A DNA stretch of 64,000 nucleotides from Verrucomicrobiales bacterium. Its GTDB lineage: Bacteria; Verrucomicrobiota; Verrucomicrobiia; Verrucomicrobiales; DEV007. Position 1 is the stretch's first letter; each line of letters begins with the position of its first letter. The notes beneath the pieces were generated by a model. It worked only from the letters and a program-made list of their open reading frames with translations. It ran no database searches and had not been told where the DNA came from. Shown here in pieces: positions 1 through 9,790 of the stretch. Position numbers and translations under genes: made by a program. The stretch lies in the NCBI GenBank assembly GCA_016795505.1, contig JAEUHH010000059.1, forward strand, positions 31,719 through 95,718. Reading direction: 5' to 3'.

Positions 1-1
1 T

Positions 2-814
2 GTCTTCACCTCCGCCGCTGCTGACCCACCGGCGGCTCCCGCTGCCTTCCCCCTCTGGCCCGGAGGCGCGCCGGGATCGGAGGCGCGGAAGGACGAGCCG
101 GAAAAGCAGGACGGCAGCAACATCACCAACATCCACCATCCCTCGCTCACGCCCTACCTGCCGGAGAGCGGCAAGGGCACCGGCACGGCCGTCATCGTCT
201 GTCCGGGCGGTGGCCACGCCAAGCTGTGCGTCGGCCACGAAGGCCACGCCCTCTGCGAGTGGTTCCGCGACCAGGGCATCGCCGCGTTTCTGCTGAAATA
301 CCGCCTCTGCCGCGAGGAAGGCTCCACCTACACCCTCGAGGGTCATGCCATGGACGACACCCGGCGCGCCATCCGGATCGTGCGCAGCCGGGCGGCGGAA
401 TGGGGACTCAAGCCGGACCGCATCGGCATCATCGGCTTTTCCGCCGGGGGCGAGCTGGCGGCCTACTCGGCGATGTGGCCCCGACCGGGCGATCCCGCGG
501 CCACCGATCCCGTCGAGCGCGTCGACAGCCGGCCTGACTTCCAGGCGCTGATCTATCCCGGCAAATCCGGCACCTTCACCGTCGAGGCCGGCATGCCGCC
601 GGTCTTCATCGCGTGCGGCTACGGCGACCGGCCCGACATCGCCGAGGGCATGGCGTCGCTCTACCTCAAATACAAAGCCGCCGGCGTGAAGGCCGAGCTG
701 CACATCTATGCGAACGCCGGGCACGGCTTCGGCTTCCGTCCCGAGAATCGCTCCGCCGCTGGACGCTGGGTCGATCGGTTCCACGACTGGCTCGGCGACA
801 GCGGCCTGCGGTGA
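2..814 (+). CDS. alpha/beta hydrolase (acetyl esterase / dienelactone hydrolase type), 5' end outside window
   Basis: The reading frame is open from the first bases of the window to a TGA at 812-814, so the start lies upstream. The visible 270 residues carry an oxyanion-loop motif CPGGGH and the nucleophile elbow GFSAGG (Ser nucleophile). Near the end, NAGHGF supplies the likely catalytic His. The N-terminal part (WPGGAPG, then a PYLPE segment) is typical of secreted planctomycete/verrucomicrobial esterases in glycan-degradation loci. It probably hydrolyses esters on carbohydrates or small molecules in the periplasm. Substrate cannot be read from sequence. The family call is firm; the secretion call is inference because the N-terminus is missing. 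Confidence 0.85.
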   Translation, partial: VFTSAAADPPAAPAAFPLWPGGAPGSEARKDEPEKQDGSNITNIHHPSLTPYLPESGKGTGTAVIVCPGGGHAKLCVGHEGHALCEWFRDQGIAAFLLKYRLCREEGSTYTLEGHAMDDTRRAIRIVRSRAAEWGLKPDRIGIIGFSAGGELAAYSAMWPRPGDPAATDPVERVDSRPDFQALIYPGKSGTFTVEAGMPPVFIACGYGDRPDIAEGMASLYLKYKAAGVKAELHIYANAGHGFGFRPENRSAAGRWVDRFHDWLGDSGLR

Positions 815-895
815 GCCGCTCCGGCGACCGGGCGAACCCGCATAAGCCGTCGTTTTTTCTCGATCGCGATCCGAAATCGTGGGACGATCGGGTCC

Positions 896-1027
896 ATGAA
901 GGCCTACGCTTCACTGGTGCCTCTCTTGTTCGTGGCGGCCATTGGTCTGGTGCTGGCCATGGGCGTGGCCCGGCTCGGCTGTCTCGCGGCCCGATCCGCG
1001 CGGCTGTTCCGGAGCGGCGGATCGTGA
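896..1027 (+). CDS. 43-residue putative single-span membrane peptide
   Basis: A short ATG-initiated frame encodes 43 residues: a Lys after the start, one hydrophobic span (about residues 6-30, rich in Leu/Val/Ala) and a basic tail ending RLFRSGGS. It sits in an otherwise empty gap between the hydrolase and a minus-strand membrane protein. No ribosome-binding site stands out. It looks like a genuine micro-membrane protein, but composition alone cannot exclude chance in GC-rich DNA. No family recognised. Confidence 0.4.
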   Translation: MKAYASLVPLLFVAAIGLVLAMGVARLGCLAARSARLFRSGGS

Positions 1028-1082
1028 GTGGGCGGGATGGCCCTGCTGGCCCGTCCCGGTGTCGTTTCGCTGTCGTCGGGCG

Positions 1083-1367
1083 CTATTCTTTGCGTCGAAG
1101 GCAGAAGGCCGTGATCCCGAGACCAAACAGGAGGCCGAGCGATCCATAGGTCCGCGCACCCGTCCGCGTGATAAGTTCTATCGGATCGGCATTTCGAATT
1201 CCTCGACTGCGATGATAGGGATGCGATACCACCGTTTCGACAGGAAACAGGATCATCCAGATCCCACCGAGCATCAGGCATGCGCCCAGCAGAGCCCCGC
1301 CGATTTCGATCGAGGTAAAGGGCCGATTCTCCTTTGATTGCCGGTCTTTCACAAATGATCGATCCAC
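1083..1367 (-). CDS. small two-span membrane protein of unknown function
   Basis: This 94-residue protein has a charged N-terminus followed by two hydrophobic segments, about residues 22-43 and 73-90, joined by a polar loop containing SHPYHRSRG. The C-terminus CLRRKE is basic. It lies immediately downstream of the DUF1501 gene on the same strand (19-nt gap). Its base composition is visibly less GC-rich than its neighbours, which argues against a chance open frame. No family recognised; an inner-membrane location is inferred from the two spans. Confidence 0.6.
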   Translation of the reverse strand: MDRSFVKDRQSKENRPFTSIEIGGALLGACLMLGGIWMILFPVETVVSHPYHRSRGIRNADPIELITRTGARTYGSLGLLFGLGITAFCLRRKE

Positions 1368-1385
1368 CTTACTGCCCAGCCGCCC

Positions 1386-2837
1386 TCACGCCAGCAGCTT
1401 CTCCACCACCTTGGCGCCCTGATTGTCTGTCAGGGAGGCGGCCAGGCCGTTGCGCTGGTAGGTGAGCTGGGTGTGGTCGAGTCCGAAGGCCTGCAGCAGG
1501 GTGGCGTGCCAGTCGTAGTGTTTCACCTCGTCGATGACGGCCTTGTGGCTCCACTCGTCGGTCTCACCATGGACGTAACCACCCCGGAAGCCACCGCCGG
1601 CGACCCACATGCTGAAGCCATAGGTGTTGTGGTCGCGGCCCCATTTCTCGCGGCCGGCGTCATTTTGCAGCACGGGGAGCCGGCCCATCTCGCCGCCCCA
1701 ATGGACGACGGTGCTGTCGAGCAGACCGCGTTGTTTCAGGTCGGTGACCAGCGCGGCAGTGGGTTGGTCGGTGGCGGCGCAGAGGGCGGGCAGCGAGCCG
1801 ATCAGCGCGCTGTGCTGGTCCCAGGACTGGCCGGAGTTCAGCACCTGCACATAGCGCACCCCGCGCTCCACGAGGCGCCGGGCAATGATGCAGCGCGTCG
1901 CGTAGTCGGCGGTCACGGGATTGTCGACGCCGTAGAGGTCGCGGATGGACTTCGGCTCGCTGGAAATGTCGAGCGCCTCCTTGGCGGCGGTCTGCATGCT
2001 GGCGGCCAGCTCGTAGCTGGCGATGCGGGCCTGGAGATCCAGCTCGCCGGGGTGCTCGGAGAGATGCTCCTCATTGAGCGCCTTGAGCAGGCCGAGCTGG
2101 CGCTGCTGCGGGGCGCCGGCGAGGGCGGGCGGGGCGTCGAGATTGAGGATGCGCGGCTCGGACGGCCGCACCACGGTCCCCTGGTAGAGAGCGGGGAGCC
2201 AGCCGTTGGTGAAATGCTCCTGCTGGAAGGTGGGCAGCCCGTTGGGATGGGCGAGCACCATGTAGGCGGGCAGGTCCTGCGTCTCGCTGCCGAGGCCGTA
2301 GGTGAGCCACGAACCGAGGGCGGGCCGGCCGGGGGTGATGCGCCCGGCATTCATGGCATAGAGGCCCTGCCCGTGATTGCTCACCCCGGAGGTCATGGAG
2401 CGGATCAGGGTGATGTCGTCGGCGACGCGGCCGAGATGGGGCAGCAGCTCGCTCAGCTCCATGCCGCACTGGCCGTGGCGGTGGAATTTCCACGGGGAGC
2501 CGAAGACCTTCGACGACGCCTGGGCGAGGTTGTCATACTTGATCTCGCCGGGGAAATTCTTCCCATCGTACTTCGTCAGCATGGGCTTGGGATCGAACAG
2601 ATCCATCTGCGACGGGCCGCCCATCATGAAGAGGGAGATCATGGCCTTGGCCTTGCCGGGAAAATGGGCCTTTTTCGGAGTCAGGTCGAAGCGGGCGCCG
2701 CCGGCCTCGATCGGCTTGGCCGGATTGGCGAGCAGGCCATCCCGCTGCAACAGGGTGGCGAGGGCCAGACTGCCGAGGCCGAAGCCGTTGGCATGCAGGA
2801 AATGGCGGCGGGAACAGAGGCGCGACGGGGCGTTCAT
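1386..2837 (-). CDS. DUF1501 family protein, Tat-exported
   Basis: Starting at the ATG at 2837 gives 483 residues with a twin-arginine signal (SRRHFL, Arg at residues 10-11) and then a hydrophobic stretch. An ATG 42 nt upstream is also in frame but would put extra residues before the Tat motif. The chosen ATG overlaps the stop of the upstream PSD1 gene in an ATGA, so the two are translationally coupled. The sulfatase-like fold of DUF1501 is visible in FMMGGPSQMDLFDPKP near the start and in HWGGEMGRLP and GRDHN toward the end. DUF1501 proteins almost always pair with PSD1 proteins in planctomycetes and verrucomicrobia. Their biochemical role is unsettled. Confidence 0.9.
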   Translation of the reverse strand: MNAPSRLCSRRHFLHANGFGLGSLALATLLQRDGLLANPAKPIEAGGARFDLTPKKAHFPGKAKAMISLFMMGGPSQMDLFDPKPMLTKYDGKNFPGEIKYDNLAQASSKVFGSPWKFHRHGQCGMELSELLPHLGRVADDITLIRSMTSGVSNHGQGLYAMNAGRITPGRPALGSWLTYGLGSETQDLPAYMVLAHPNGLPTFQQEHFTNGWLPALYQGTVVRPSEPRILNLDAPPALAGAPQQRQLGLLKALNEEHLSEHPGELDLQARIASYELAASMQTAAKEALDISSEPKSIRDLYGVDNPVTADYATRCIIARRLVERGVRYVQVLNSGQSWDQHSALIGSLPALCAATDQPTAALVTDLKQRGLLDSTVVHWGGEMGRLPVLQNDAGREKWGRDHNTYGFSMWVAGGGFRGGYVHGETDEWSHKAVIDEVKHYDWHATLLQAFGLDHTQLTYQRNGLAASLTDNQGAKVVEKLLA

Positions 2838-5488
2838 TCGATGTAGAGGAAACGGTTGGAGCTGAGCAGCACCTGGCACAGGCTGGCGAGGGCCTCGCGA
2901 TCGGGCTGGGGCTTGGGAGGGGCGGGAGCAGCGGCCTTGGCGGCGCCTTTGGGGGCTTCTTTGGCGGGCGGCTGGGCCTGGTGATAGGCGGCGAGGGCCT
3001 TTTCCTGCTCGGCGAGGTAGGCCTGGCAGCGGGCCACATCCGACTCGGCAGCCGGCAGGCTGTAAAGAAGATCCCAGGCGCGGCGGATCTGCGCGGCGGG
3101 GTCGCCGGGGGCCTCGGCCACGAGGCGGTCGGCGAGGCGGCGGGCATTTTCCAGCACGAAGGTGTCGTTCATCAGCAGCAGCGACTGCGGGGCCACCGTC
3201 GTCTGGTTGCGCTTCTCGCAGTGGGGCACCATCGACGGCGCGTCGAAGGTATCGAGCACCGTGAGGGGCTGGCTGCGGCGGGCCTGGACGTAGATGGAGC
3301 GCCGGAAATCAGCCTGGCCGCCACTCTCGACCTTGAAGCTGGTGATGGAGCCCTTGTCGATGCCGACGACGACGCGGCCCTGGGGATCGCGGCCGATGCC
3401 GCTGGGCGGTCCGTAGGCGACGCGGGCGAGGGAACCGGTGACGCCGAGGATGGCATCGCGCAGCGTCTCGGCGTCGAAGCGGCGCAGGGCAAAGCGGCCG
3501 TAGAGCTGGTTCTCGGGGTCCTCGCGCAGGGCCACGGGATTCGCCGCCGACTGGCGGTAGGCGTGGCTGAGCAGGAGGGTGCGGTGCAGGGGCTTGAGCT
3601 TCCACCCGCCGCGGACGAATTCATCGGCCAGCCAGTCGAGCAGCTCGGGATGGCTGGGGCGCTCGCCGCCGTGGCCGAAGTCACCGGGCGTGCTGACGAG
3701 GCCGCGGCCGAAGTGGTGCAGCCAGAAGCGGTTCACCAGTACCCGGGCGGTCAGAGGGTGCTGACCGCTGGTGAGCCAGCGCGCGTAGGCGAGCCGGCGT
3801 CCGGTCGAGCCGGCGGGGGTGGGGGCGATGGCCAGCTCCGGCTGACCCGGCTGGGTCAGGATGGTGAGCTCGCCGGGCGTGACGACCTCCTTGGGCTGCT
3901 CGTGGTCGCCGCGGTTGAAGCGCTTCGACACCGGCACCTGGCCTTTCACCTCGGTCAGGGCCATCAGGAAACCCTCGGCCGGCTTGGTGGCGCGGAGCTT
4001 GGTGGCTTCGGCCATCTTGGCATCGACGATGTCCTGCTTTTTCTGGTCGTAGAGGTTCAGGGAATAGGTCGCCAGGGCGGAGGGGTATTTTTTGATCAGC
4101 GCCTTCTGCTCCGGCGTGCGGTCCTTCTCAGCCGTGGCACGGGCCTGGCGGTAGGGCGCGCGCTCAGGCTCGGGGAGCTTCAGGATCTCCACCTCGAAGA
4201 TCTCATCGAGGAATTTCTTGCTCAAGGCGCGGGCGTCGGCCTCGATGGCCTGGGCCTGCTTCTCGATCTCGGCGGCGCGGGCGCGCTCCTCCGGCGTGTA
4301 GAGCGAGTAGAGACGCTGGGCGGGATTCCGCCACGCCTCCCAGTGGTAGGCGGGGTCAAACACGGCCCGCAGCCGGTAGTAATCGGTCTGGGAGATCGGG
4401 TCGTAGCGGTGATCGTGGCACTGGGCGCAGGCCACCGTCAGGCCGAGCAGCGAGGACGACACGATCTTCAGCTGGTCGGCGATGGTCTGGTTGCGGGCCA
4501 GCTTGGGATCGTCGACCGCCTCGCCGGTGCCGTCGGGAGCCATGCGGAGGAAGGCCGTCGCGATGAGCTGGTCGGTGCGCTGCGGGTCCAGCACGGCCTG
4601 CTGGTAGTCGCCGTGGGTGGCGCCGGCCAGCTCGTCGCCGGCCAGCTGCTCCTGGATGAACTGGTCCCACGGTTTGTCCTCGTTCAGCGAGCGGATCACA
4701 TAGTCCCGGTAGCGCCACGCGTGGGGGCGCACGGAATCGGCCTCCGTGAAGCCATTCGAGTCGGCGTAGCCGGCCACATCCAGCCAGTGGCGCGCCCAGC
4801 GCTCGCCATAGGCCTGCGAGTCCAGCAGCCGGTCGATGAGCTTTTCATAGGCATCGGGCGAGGGATCGGCGACAAACGCCTCCACCTCCTGCGGCTCGGG
4901 CAGCAGCCCGGTGAGATCCAGCGTCACCCGGCGGATCAGCGTGCGCCGGTCGGCCTCGGGAGCGTAATCGAGGCCCTTTTCCCGCAGCGCTTTCCGGACA
5001 AAGGCATCCACCGGCGAGCCCAGGCGGTCCCCGGCGCCGTCCTCGGGCACGGCGGGGCGTTTCACAGGCTGGAAGGCCCAGAAAGCCCGGTCCTCCTCCG
5101 TGATCAGCGGTCCCGGAGCCAGCGTCAGCGGCTCGGGGCGGGCCGTCTTGGCGCCCTGGGCGATCCATTTCTCGATCACCGCCAGCTCGGCCTCGGGCAT
5201 CGGCTTGCCCTTCTTCGGCATCTCGCCGCTGCGGACGATGCGCACCAGTTCGCTCTCGGCGGGCCGTCCGGGCACCACGACACGCGCCCCGCTGTCGAGG
5301 ACCTGGTCCATGAAGCGCCGCAGCCGCAGATCCACCCCGCCGCCCGGCTTTTCCTCCTCGCCATGGCAGTGGGTGCAGTGCGCCTTCACGATCGGGCGCA
5401 CATCCCGTTCGAAAGTCAGTTCTGTTTCCGCGCCGTAGGCCGGGGAGAGGGCGGCCATCAGGGCGATGACAGGGGTCAGTCTCATCAT
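2834..5488 (-). CDS. PSCyt1 / DUF1549 / DUF1553 (PSD1) c-type cytochrome protein
   Basis: This 884-residue secreted protein has a signal peptide (about residues 1-20), then a PSCyt1 cytochrome c domain with heme motif CTHCH at residues 38-42. The DUF1549 domain follows ([35 protein letters not shown]) and contains a second CxxCH, CAQCHDH, near residue 353. The DUF1553 domain begins near the RRLAYARWL segment, with [13 protein letters not shown] and PGDFG motifs. Such proteins are placed in periplasmic electron transfer linked to polysaccharide catabolism, but no reaction is proven. A 40-residue Pro/Ala/Lys-rich insertion lies near the C-terminus. The gene ends in an ATGA overlap with the DUF1501 gene. 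Confidence 0.92.
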   Translation of the reverse strand: MMRLTPVIALMAALSPAYGAETELTFERDVRPIVKAHCTHCHGEEEKPGGGVDLRLRRFMDQVLDSGARVVVPGRPAESELVRIVRSGEMPKKGKPMPEAELAVIEKWIAQGAKTARPEPLTLAPGPLITEEDRAFWAFQPVKRPAVPEDGAGDRLGSPVDAFVRKALREKGLDYAPEADRRTLIRRVTLDLTGLLPEPQEVEAFVADPSPDAYEKLIDRLLDSQAYGERWARHWLDVAGYADSNGFTEADSVRPHAWRYRDYVIRSLNEDKPWDQFIQEQLAGDELAGATHGDYQQAVLDPQRTDQLIATAFLRMAPDGTGEAVDDPKLARNQTIADQLKIVSSSLLGLTVACAQCHDHRYDPISQTDYYRLRAVFDPAYHWEAWRNPAQRLYSLYTPEERARAAEIEKQAQAIEADARALSKKFLDEIFEVEILKLPEPERAPYRQARATAEKDRTPEQKALIKKYPSALATYSLNLYDQKKQDIVDAKMAEATKLRATKPAEGFLMALTEVKGQVPVSKRFNRGDHEQPKEVVTPGELTILTQPGQPELAIAPTPAGSTGRRLAYARWLTSGQHPLTARVLVNRFWLHHFGRGLVSTPGDFGHGGERPSHPELLDWLADEFVRGGWKLKPLHRTLLLSHAYRQSAANPVALREDPENQLYGRFALRRFDAETLRDAILGVTGSLARVAYGPPSGIGRDPQGRVVVGIDKGSITSFKVESGGQADFRRSIYVQARRSQPLTVLDTFDAPSMVPHCEKRNQTTVAPQSLLLMNDTFVLENARRLADRLVAEAPGDPAAQIRRAWDLLYSLPAAESDVARCQAYLAEQEKALAAYHQAQPPAKEAPKGAAKAAAPAPPKPQPDREALASLCQVLLSSNRFLYIE

Positions 5489-5632
5489 CGGCTAAAGGTC
5501 GGAGCATCAGGCAGATGGACAAGCGGCGCGGTCGCGTCCGCATCTGGCGCGAATCGAATCCGAGCCGGTGCGGAAAAAATCCCGCCGTCTCCCACCCGCA
5601 GCCCGTAAAATGGCCCCGCCATCCCGTCTGCC

Positions 5633-5989
5633 ATGCACCCCGTCCTGTCCGCCATCGGCCTGCTCTGTCTGAGCAATATCTTCATGACCTTCGCCTGGTA
5701 CGCCCACCTCAAGGAGATGGGCCACAAGCCCTGGCTGGTCGCCGCCCTGATCAGTTGGGGCATCGCCCTGTTCGAATACCTGCTCCAGGTGCCGGCAAAC
5801 CGCATCGGCTACACCGTCATGAGCGTCGGGCAGCTGAAAATCCTCCAGGAAGTCATCACCCTGTCGGTGTTCGTGCCCTTTGCCGTGTTTTACCTCAAGG
5901 AACCGCTGAAACTCGACTACCTCTGGGCCGCCCTCTGCGTCTGCGGGGCGGTCTACTTCGTGTTTCGCGGCCAGATGGGGGCGGGCTGA
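5633..5989 (+). CDS. DUF486 family (DMT-like) four-span inner-membrane protein
   Basis: The 118-residue product matches DUF486: SNIFMTFAWYAHLK in the first helix, SWGIALFEYLLQVPANRIGY in the middle and LKEPLKLDYLWAALC near the end. Four transmembrane helices fit the single-domain drug/metabolite transporter fold, which works as a dimer. The family is common but its substrate is unknown. It is divergently transcribed from the PSD1-DUF1501 pair across 144 bp, so a promoter for each probably lies there. Length and motifs match the family closely. Confidence 0.88.
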   Translation: MHPVLSAIGLLCLSNIFMTFAWYAHLKEMGHKPWLVAALISWGIALFEYLLQVPANRIGYTVMSVGQLKILQEVITLSVFVPFAVFYLKEPLKLDYLWAALCVCGAVYFVFRGQMGAG

Positions 5990-6003
5990 CGTGGCCGCCG
6001 ACC

Positions 6004-6268
6004 GAAATGCAGCCTCGTCGGAGGCGTGCCGGAGCCTCCTGATCGGCGTTGCGGTCACGACGGAGGCGTGCCGGAGCCTCCGGCACGGCGTTGCGGTCAC
6101 GACGGAGGCGTGCCGGAGCCTCCGGCACGGCGTTGCAGGCACGACGGAGGCACGCCGGAGCCTCCGGCACGGCGTTGCGGTCACGACGGAGGCATGCCGG
6201 AGCCTCCGCCACGGCGTTGCGGTCACGACGGAGACGATCGGGAGCACCCGGCACGCCGTTGCAGGCAC
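6004..6268 (+). repeat. 42-bp tandem repeat array with a palindrome in each unit
   Basis: About six units repeat with an exact 42-bp period; the GCGTT (or GCCGTT) marks fall at 6046, 6088, 6130, 6172, 6214 and 6256. The best-preserved units carry the palindrome GTGCCGGAGCCTCCGGCAC, which can form a 9-bp hairpin. The outer units are degenerate. Because 42 is a multiple of three the array stays open in several frames on both strands, but I see no gene in it. It lies between DUF486 and the next PSD1 operon. Confidence 0.9.
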
Positions 6269-6274
6269 CGCTTT

Positions 6275-6345
6275 TCGATCAAACAGGGTCTGATCTCCGA
6301 TCAAACAGGGTCTCATCGGCGATCCAACCCGGTCTGATCGGAATC
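6275..6345 (+). repeat. three tandem copies of a 22-bp GATC/ACAGGGT repeat
   Basis: Three 22-bp units follow the 42-bp array: GATCAAACAGGGTCTGAT and two variants, the last with CCAACCCGGT in place of CAAACAGGGT. Each unit is bounded by GATC. The same element recurs at 20393, 31355, 44687 and 58420, so it is a dispersed family. It sits about 75 bp upstream of the PSD1 start codon at 6422, so it could form part of the leader. Confidence 0.8.
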
Positions 6346-6421
6346 CCGCTCCCCTTTTTGCGGCGGCTGAAAGGCTCGACAGGGGCGTGGCTTTCCCGGA
6401 AACTGTCGGTCGCTTTTTCCG

Positions 6422-8371
6422 ATGTCCGGCGCCTTCCATCGACTCACCCTTGCCGCCGCCCTGTCTCTGGGCGCGGGCCTGTCGTCGTGGGGCGAGGAGG
6501 CGCTGCCGCCCAAGGTGGCGCGATTGTTCACCAAGGCCGAAAGCCACTGGGCCTATCAACCGCTGGCCGATGCGCCCCTGCCGGAGCTGACGGCGGCGGC
6601 GGAGTCGTCGGTGCGCGACGGGATCGACCGATTCATCCTGGCGCGGCTGGCAGCGGCGGGGCTGTCGCTGTCGCCGGAGGCGGACCGGGCGACCTACATC
6701 CGGCGGGTGACGCTGGATCTGACCGGCCTGCCGCCGTCGCCGGAGGAGGTGGCGGCCTTTGTCGCCGATCCGTCGGACCGCGCCCACGAGCGGCTGGTGG
6801 ACCGCCTGCTGGCCAGTCCGCACTACGGGGAGCGCTGGGGCCGGCACTGGCTCGACCTGGCCCGCTACGCGGACAGCAGCGGCTTTCACAACGATCTGGA
6901 CCGGCCCCATGCCTGGAAATACCGCGACTATGTGATCCGCAGTTTCAACGAGGACAAGCCCTACGGGCGCTTCGTGGCCGAGCAACTGGCGGGCGACGAG
7001 GTGGAGGGCGCCAGCGAGGAGACGCTGATCGCCACCGGCTTCTGCCGCAACGGGCCGAGCAACGACGACAACATGGGCAAGACGCCCGCGGCCCTGGCCC
7101 AGTACCGCGCCGATCAGCTCGATGACGTGATTTCCACGGCCAGCACGGTTTTCCTGGGCGTGACGATCGGCTGCGCCCGCTGCCACGACCACAAGACGGA
7201 TGCCTTCACGGCGCGGGACTACTACAGCCTGCTGGCCATTTTCAACGGCACCCAGAAATACGGCCTGGTGCCCGGCACCGAGGATGCGAAGGGCAAAAAG
7301 GTCCCGACCGACCGGGCGGTGCAGATCCAGGCGCTGGTGGAGACTTCGCCGCAGGTGCCGCCGACGCAGGTGATGCGCCGGGGGCTGGCCAGCGAGCTGG
7401 GCGAGGAGGTGCCGCCGGCGGTGCCCGCGGTGCTGGCCCGGACGGTGGCGCCGGCGCCGGCTTTTCCCGCCCCGGCGGCGGACGCGAAGACGTCGGGCCG
7501 GCGGCTGGCGCTGGCCCGCTGGATCGCCTCGCCGGACAATGCGCTGGCCTGGCGGGTGTTGGCGAACCGGGTCTGGCAGCATCATTTCGGCACCGGTCTG
7601 GTCGCCACGCCGGGGGACTTCGGCTTCACCGGGGAGGAGCCGACCCATCCTGAGCTGCTCGACCACCTGGCGCGGCATCTGGTGGAAAACGGGGGCCGGC
7701 TCAAGTCGCTGCACAAGCGCATCGTGCTCTCGGCGACCTACCGCCAGTCCTCGGCCCACCGGGAGGCGGCGGCGGCGGTCGATCCGGCCAATGCCCTGCT
7801 CTGGCGGATGAATCTGCGCCGGATGGAGGCCGAGGTGATCCGCGACGGCATCCTCGCGGCGAGCGGCAAGCTCAATCGCCAGCCCGGCGGCCCGGGCATC
7901 AAGCCGCGGCTGCGACCGGACCTGATCCCGGCCAGCCAGCGCAACAAGTGGCCGGCCATCGCGCAGGAAAACGACAGTCACTGGCGCCGCAGCGTTTACA
8001 TCTATGCGAAGCGGCAACTGCTGATGCCGATGCTGGAGCTGTTCGACGCGCCCACCACGACGGACAGTTGCGCGGCCCGGGCCGAGAGCGTGGTGCCGAC
8101 CCAGGCGCTGGTCCTGATGAATGATGAATTCGTCGAGGAACAGGCGGGCTATCTCGCGCGGCGCGCCGTGGCGGAAGCCGGTGACGATCCGGAGCGGGCG
8201 GTGCGCCGCCTGCTGGCGCTGGCCCTGTCCGCCGAGCCGGCCGGGGACCGGGTGGACGAGGCGCGGCGCTTCGTCGAGGCGCGCACTGCGGAGACGGGCG
8301 ACCGGCTCGCGGCGCTGACCGACCTGGCCCACGTGGTCTATAACAGCAGTGATTTCCTTTACATCCGCTGA
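6422..8371 (+). CDS. DUF1549 / DUF1553 (PSD1) protein lacking the N-terminal cytochrome domain
   Basis: This 649-residue protein has a signal peptide (to about residue 24), the DUF1549 motifs DLTGLPPSPEEVAAF and YGERWGRHWLDLARYADSSG, and one CxxCH (CARCHDH, about residue 245). The DUF1553 domain starts at GRRLALARWIAS with NRVWQHHFGTGLV and TPGDFGF. Unlike the PSD1 protein at 2834-5488 it has no PSCyt1 domain, and the linker between the two DUFs is short. It heads an operon with DUF1501 (22-nt gap) and DUF1080. Probably periplasmic; reaction unknown. Confidence 0.9.
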   Translation: MSGAFHRLTLAAALSLGAGLSSWGEEALPPKVARLFTKAESHWAYQPLADAPLPELTAAAESSVRDGIDRFILARLAAAGLSLSPEADRATYIRRVTLDLTGLPPSPEEVAAFVADPSDRAHERLVDRLLASPHYGERWGRHWLDLARYADSSGFHNDLDRPHAWKYRDYVIRSFNEDKPYGRFVAEQLAGDEVEGASEETLIATGFCRNGPSNDDNMGKTPAALAQYRADQLDDVISTASTVFLGVTIGCARCHDHKTDAFTARDYYSLLAIFNGTQKYGLVPGTEDAKGKKVPTDRAVQIQALVETSPQVPPTQVMRRGLASELGEEVPPAVPAVLARTVAPAPAFPAPAADAKTSGRRLALARWIASPDNALAWRVLANRVWQHHFGTGLVATPGDFGFTGEEPTHPELLDHLARHLVENGGRLKSLHKRIVLSATYRQSSAHREAAAAVDPANALLWRMNLRRMEAEVIRDGILAASGKLNRQPGGPGIKPRLRPDLIPASQRNKWPAIAQENDSHWRRSVYIYAKRQLLMPMLELFDAPTTTDSCAARAESVVPTQALVLMNDEFVEEQAGYLARRAVAEAGDDPERAVRRLLALALSAEPAGDRVDEARRFVEARTAETGDRLAALTDLAHVVYNSSDFLYIR

Positions 8372-8393
8372 GAGGTCCGAGAACCCGAGTCCC

Positions 8394-9788
<1,395 letters not shown>

Positions 9789-9790
9789 CC

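Noticed and set aside
2981..5608. 875-codon plus-strand frame opposite the first PSD1 gene
   Set aside because: Antisense to a gene with clear signal peptide, heme and DUF1549/DUF1553 motifs; its own translation shows no domain.
6004..6268. CRISPR array
   Set aside because: Units are 42 bp end to end with no variable spacers.
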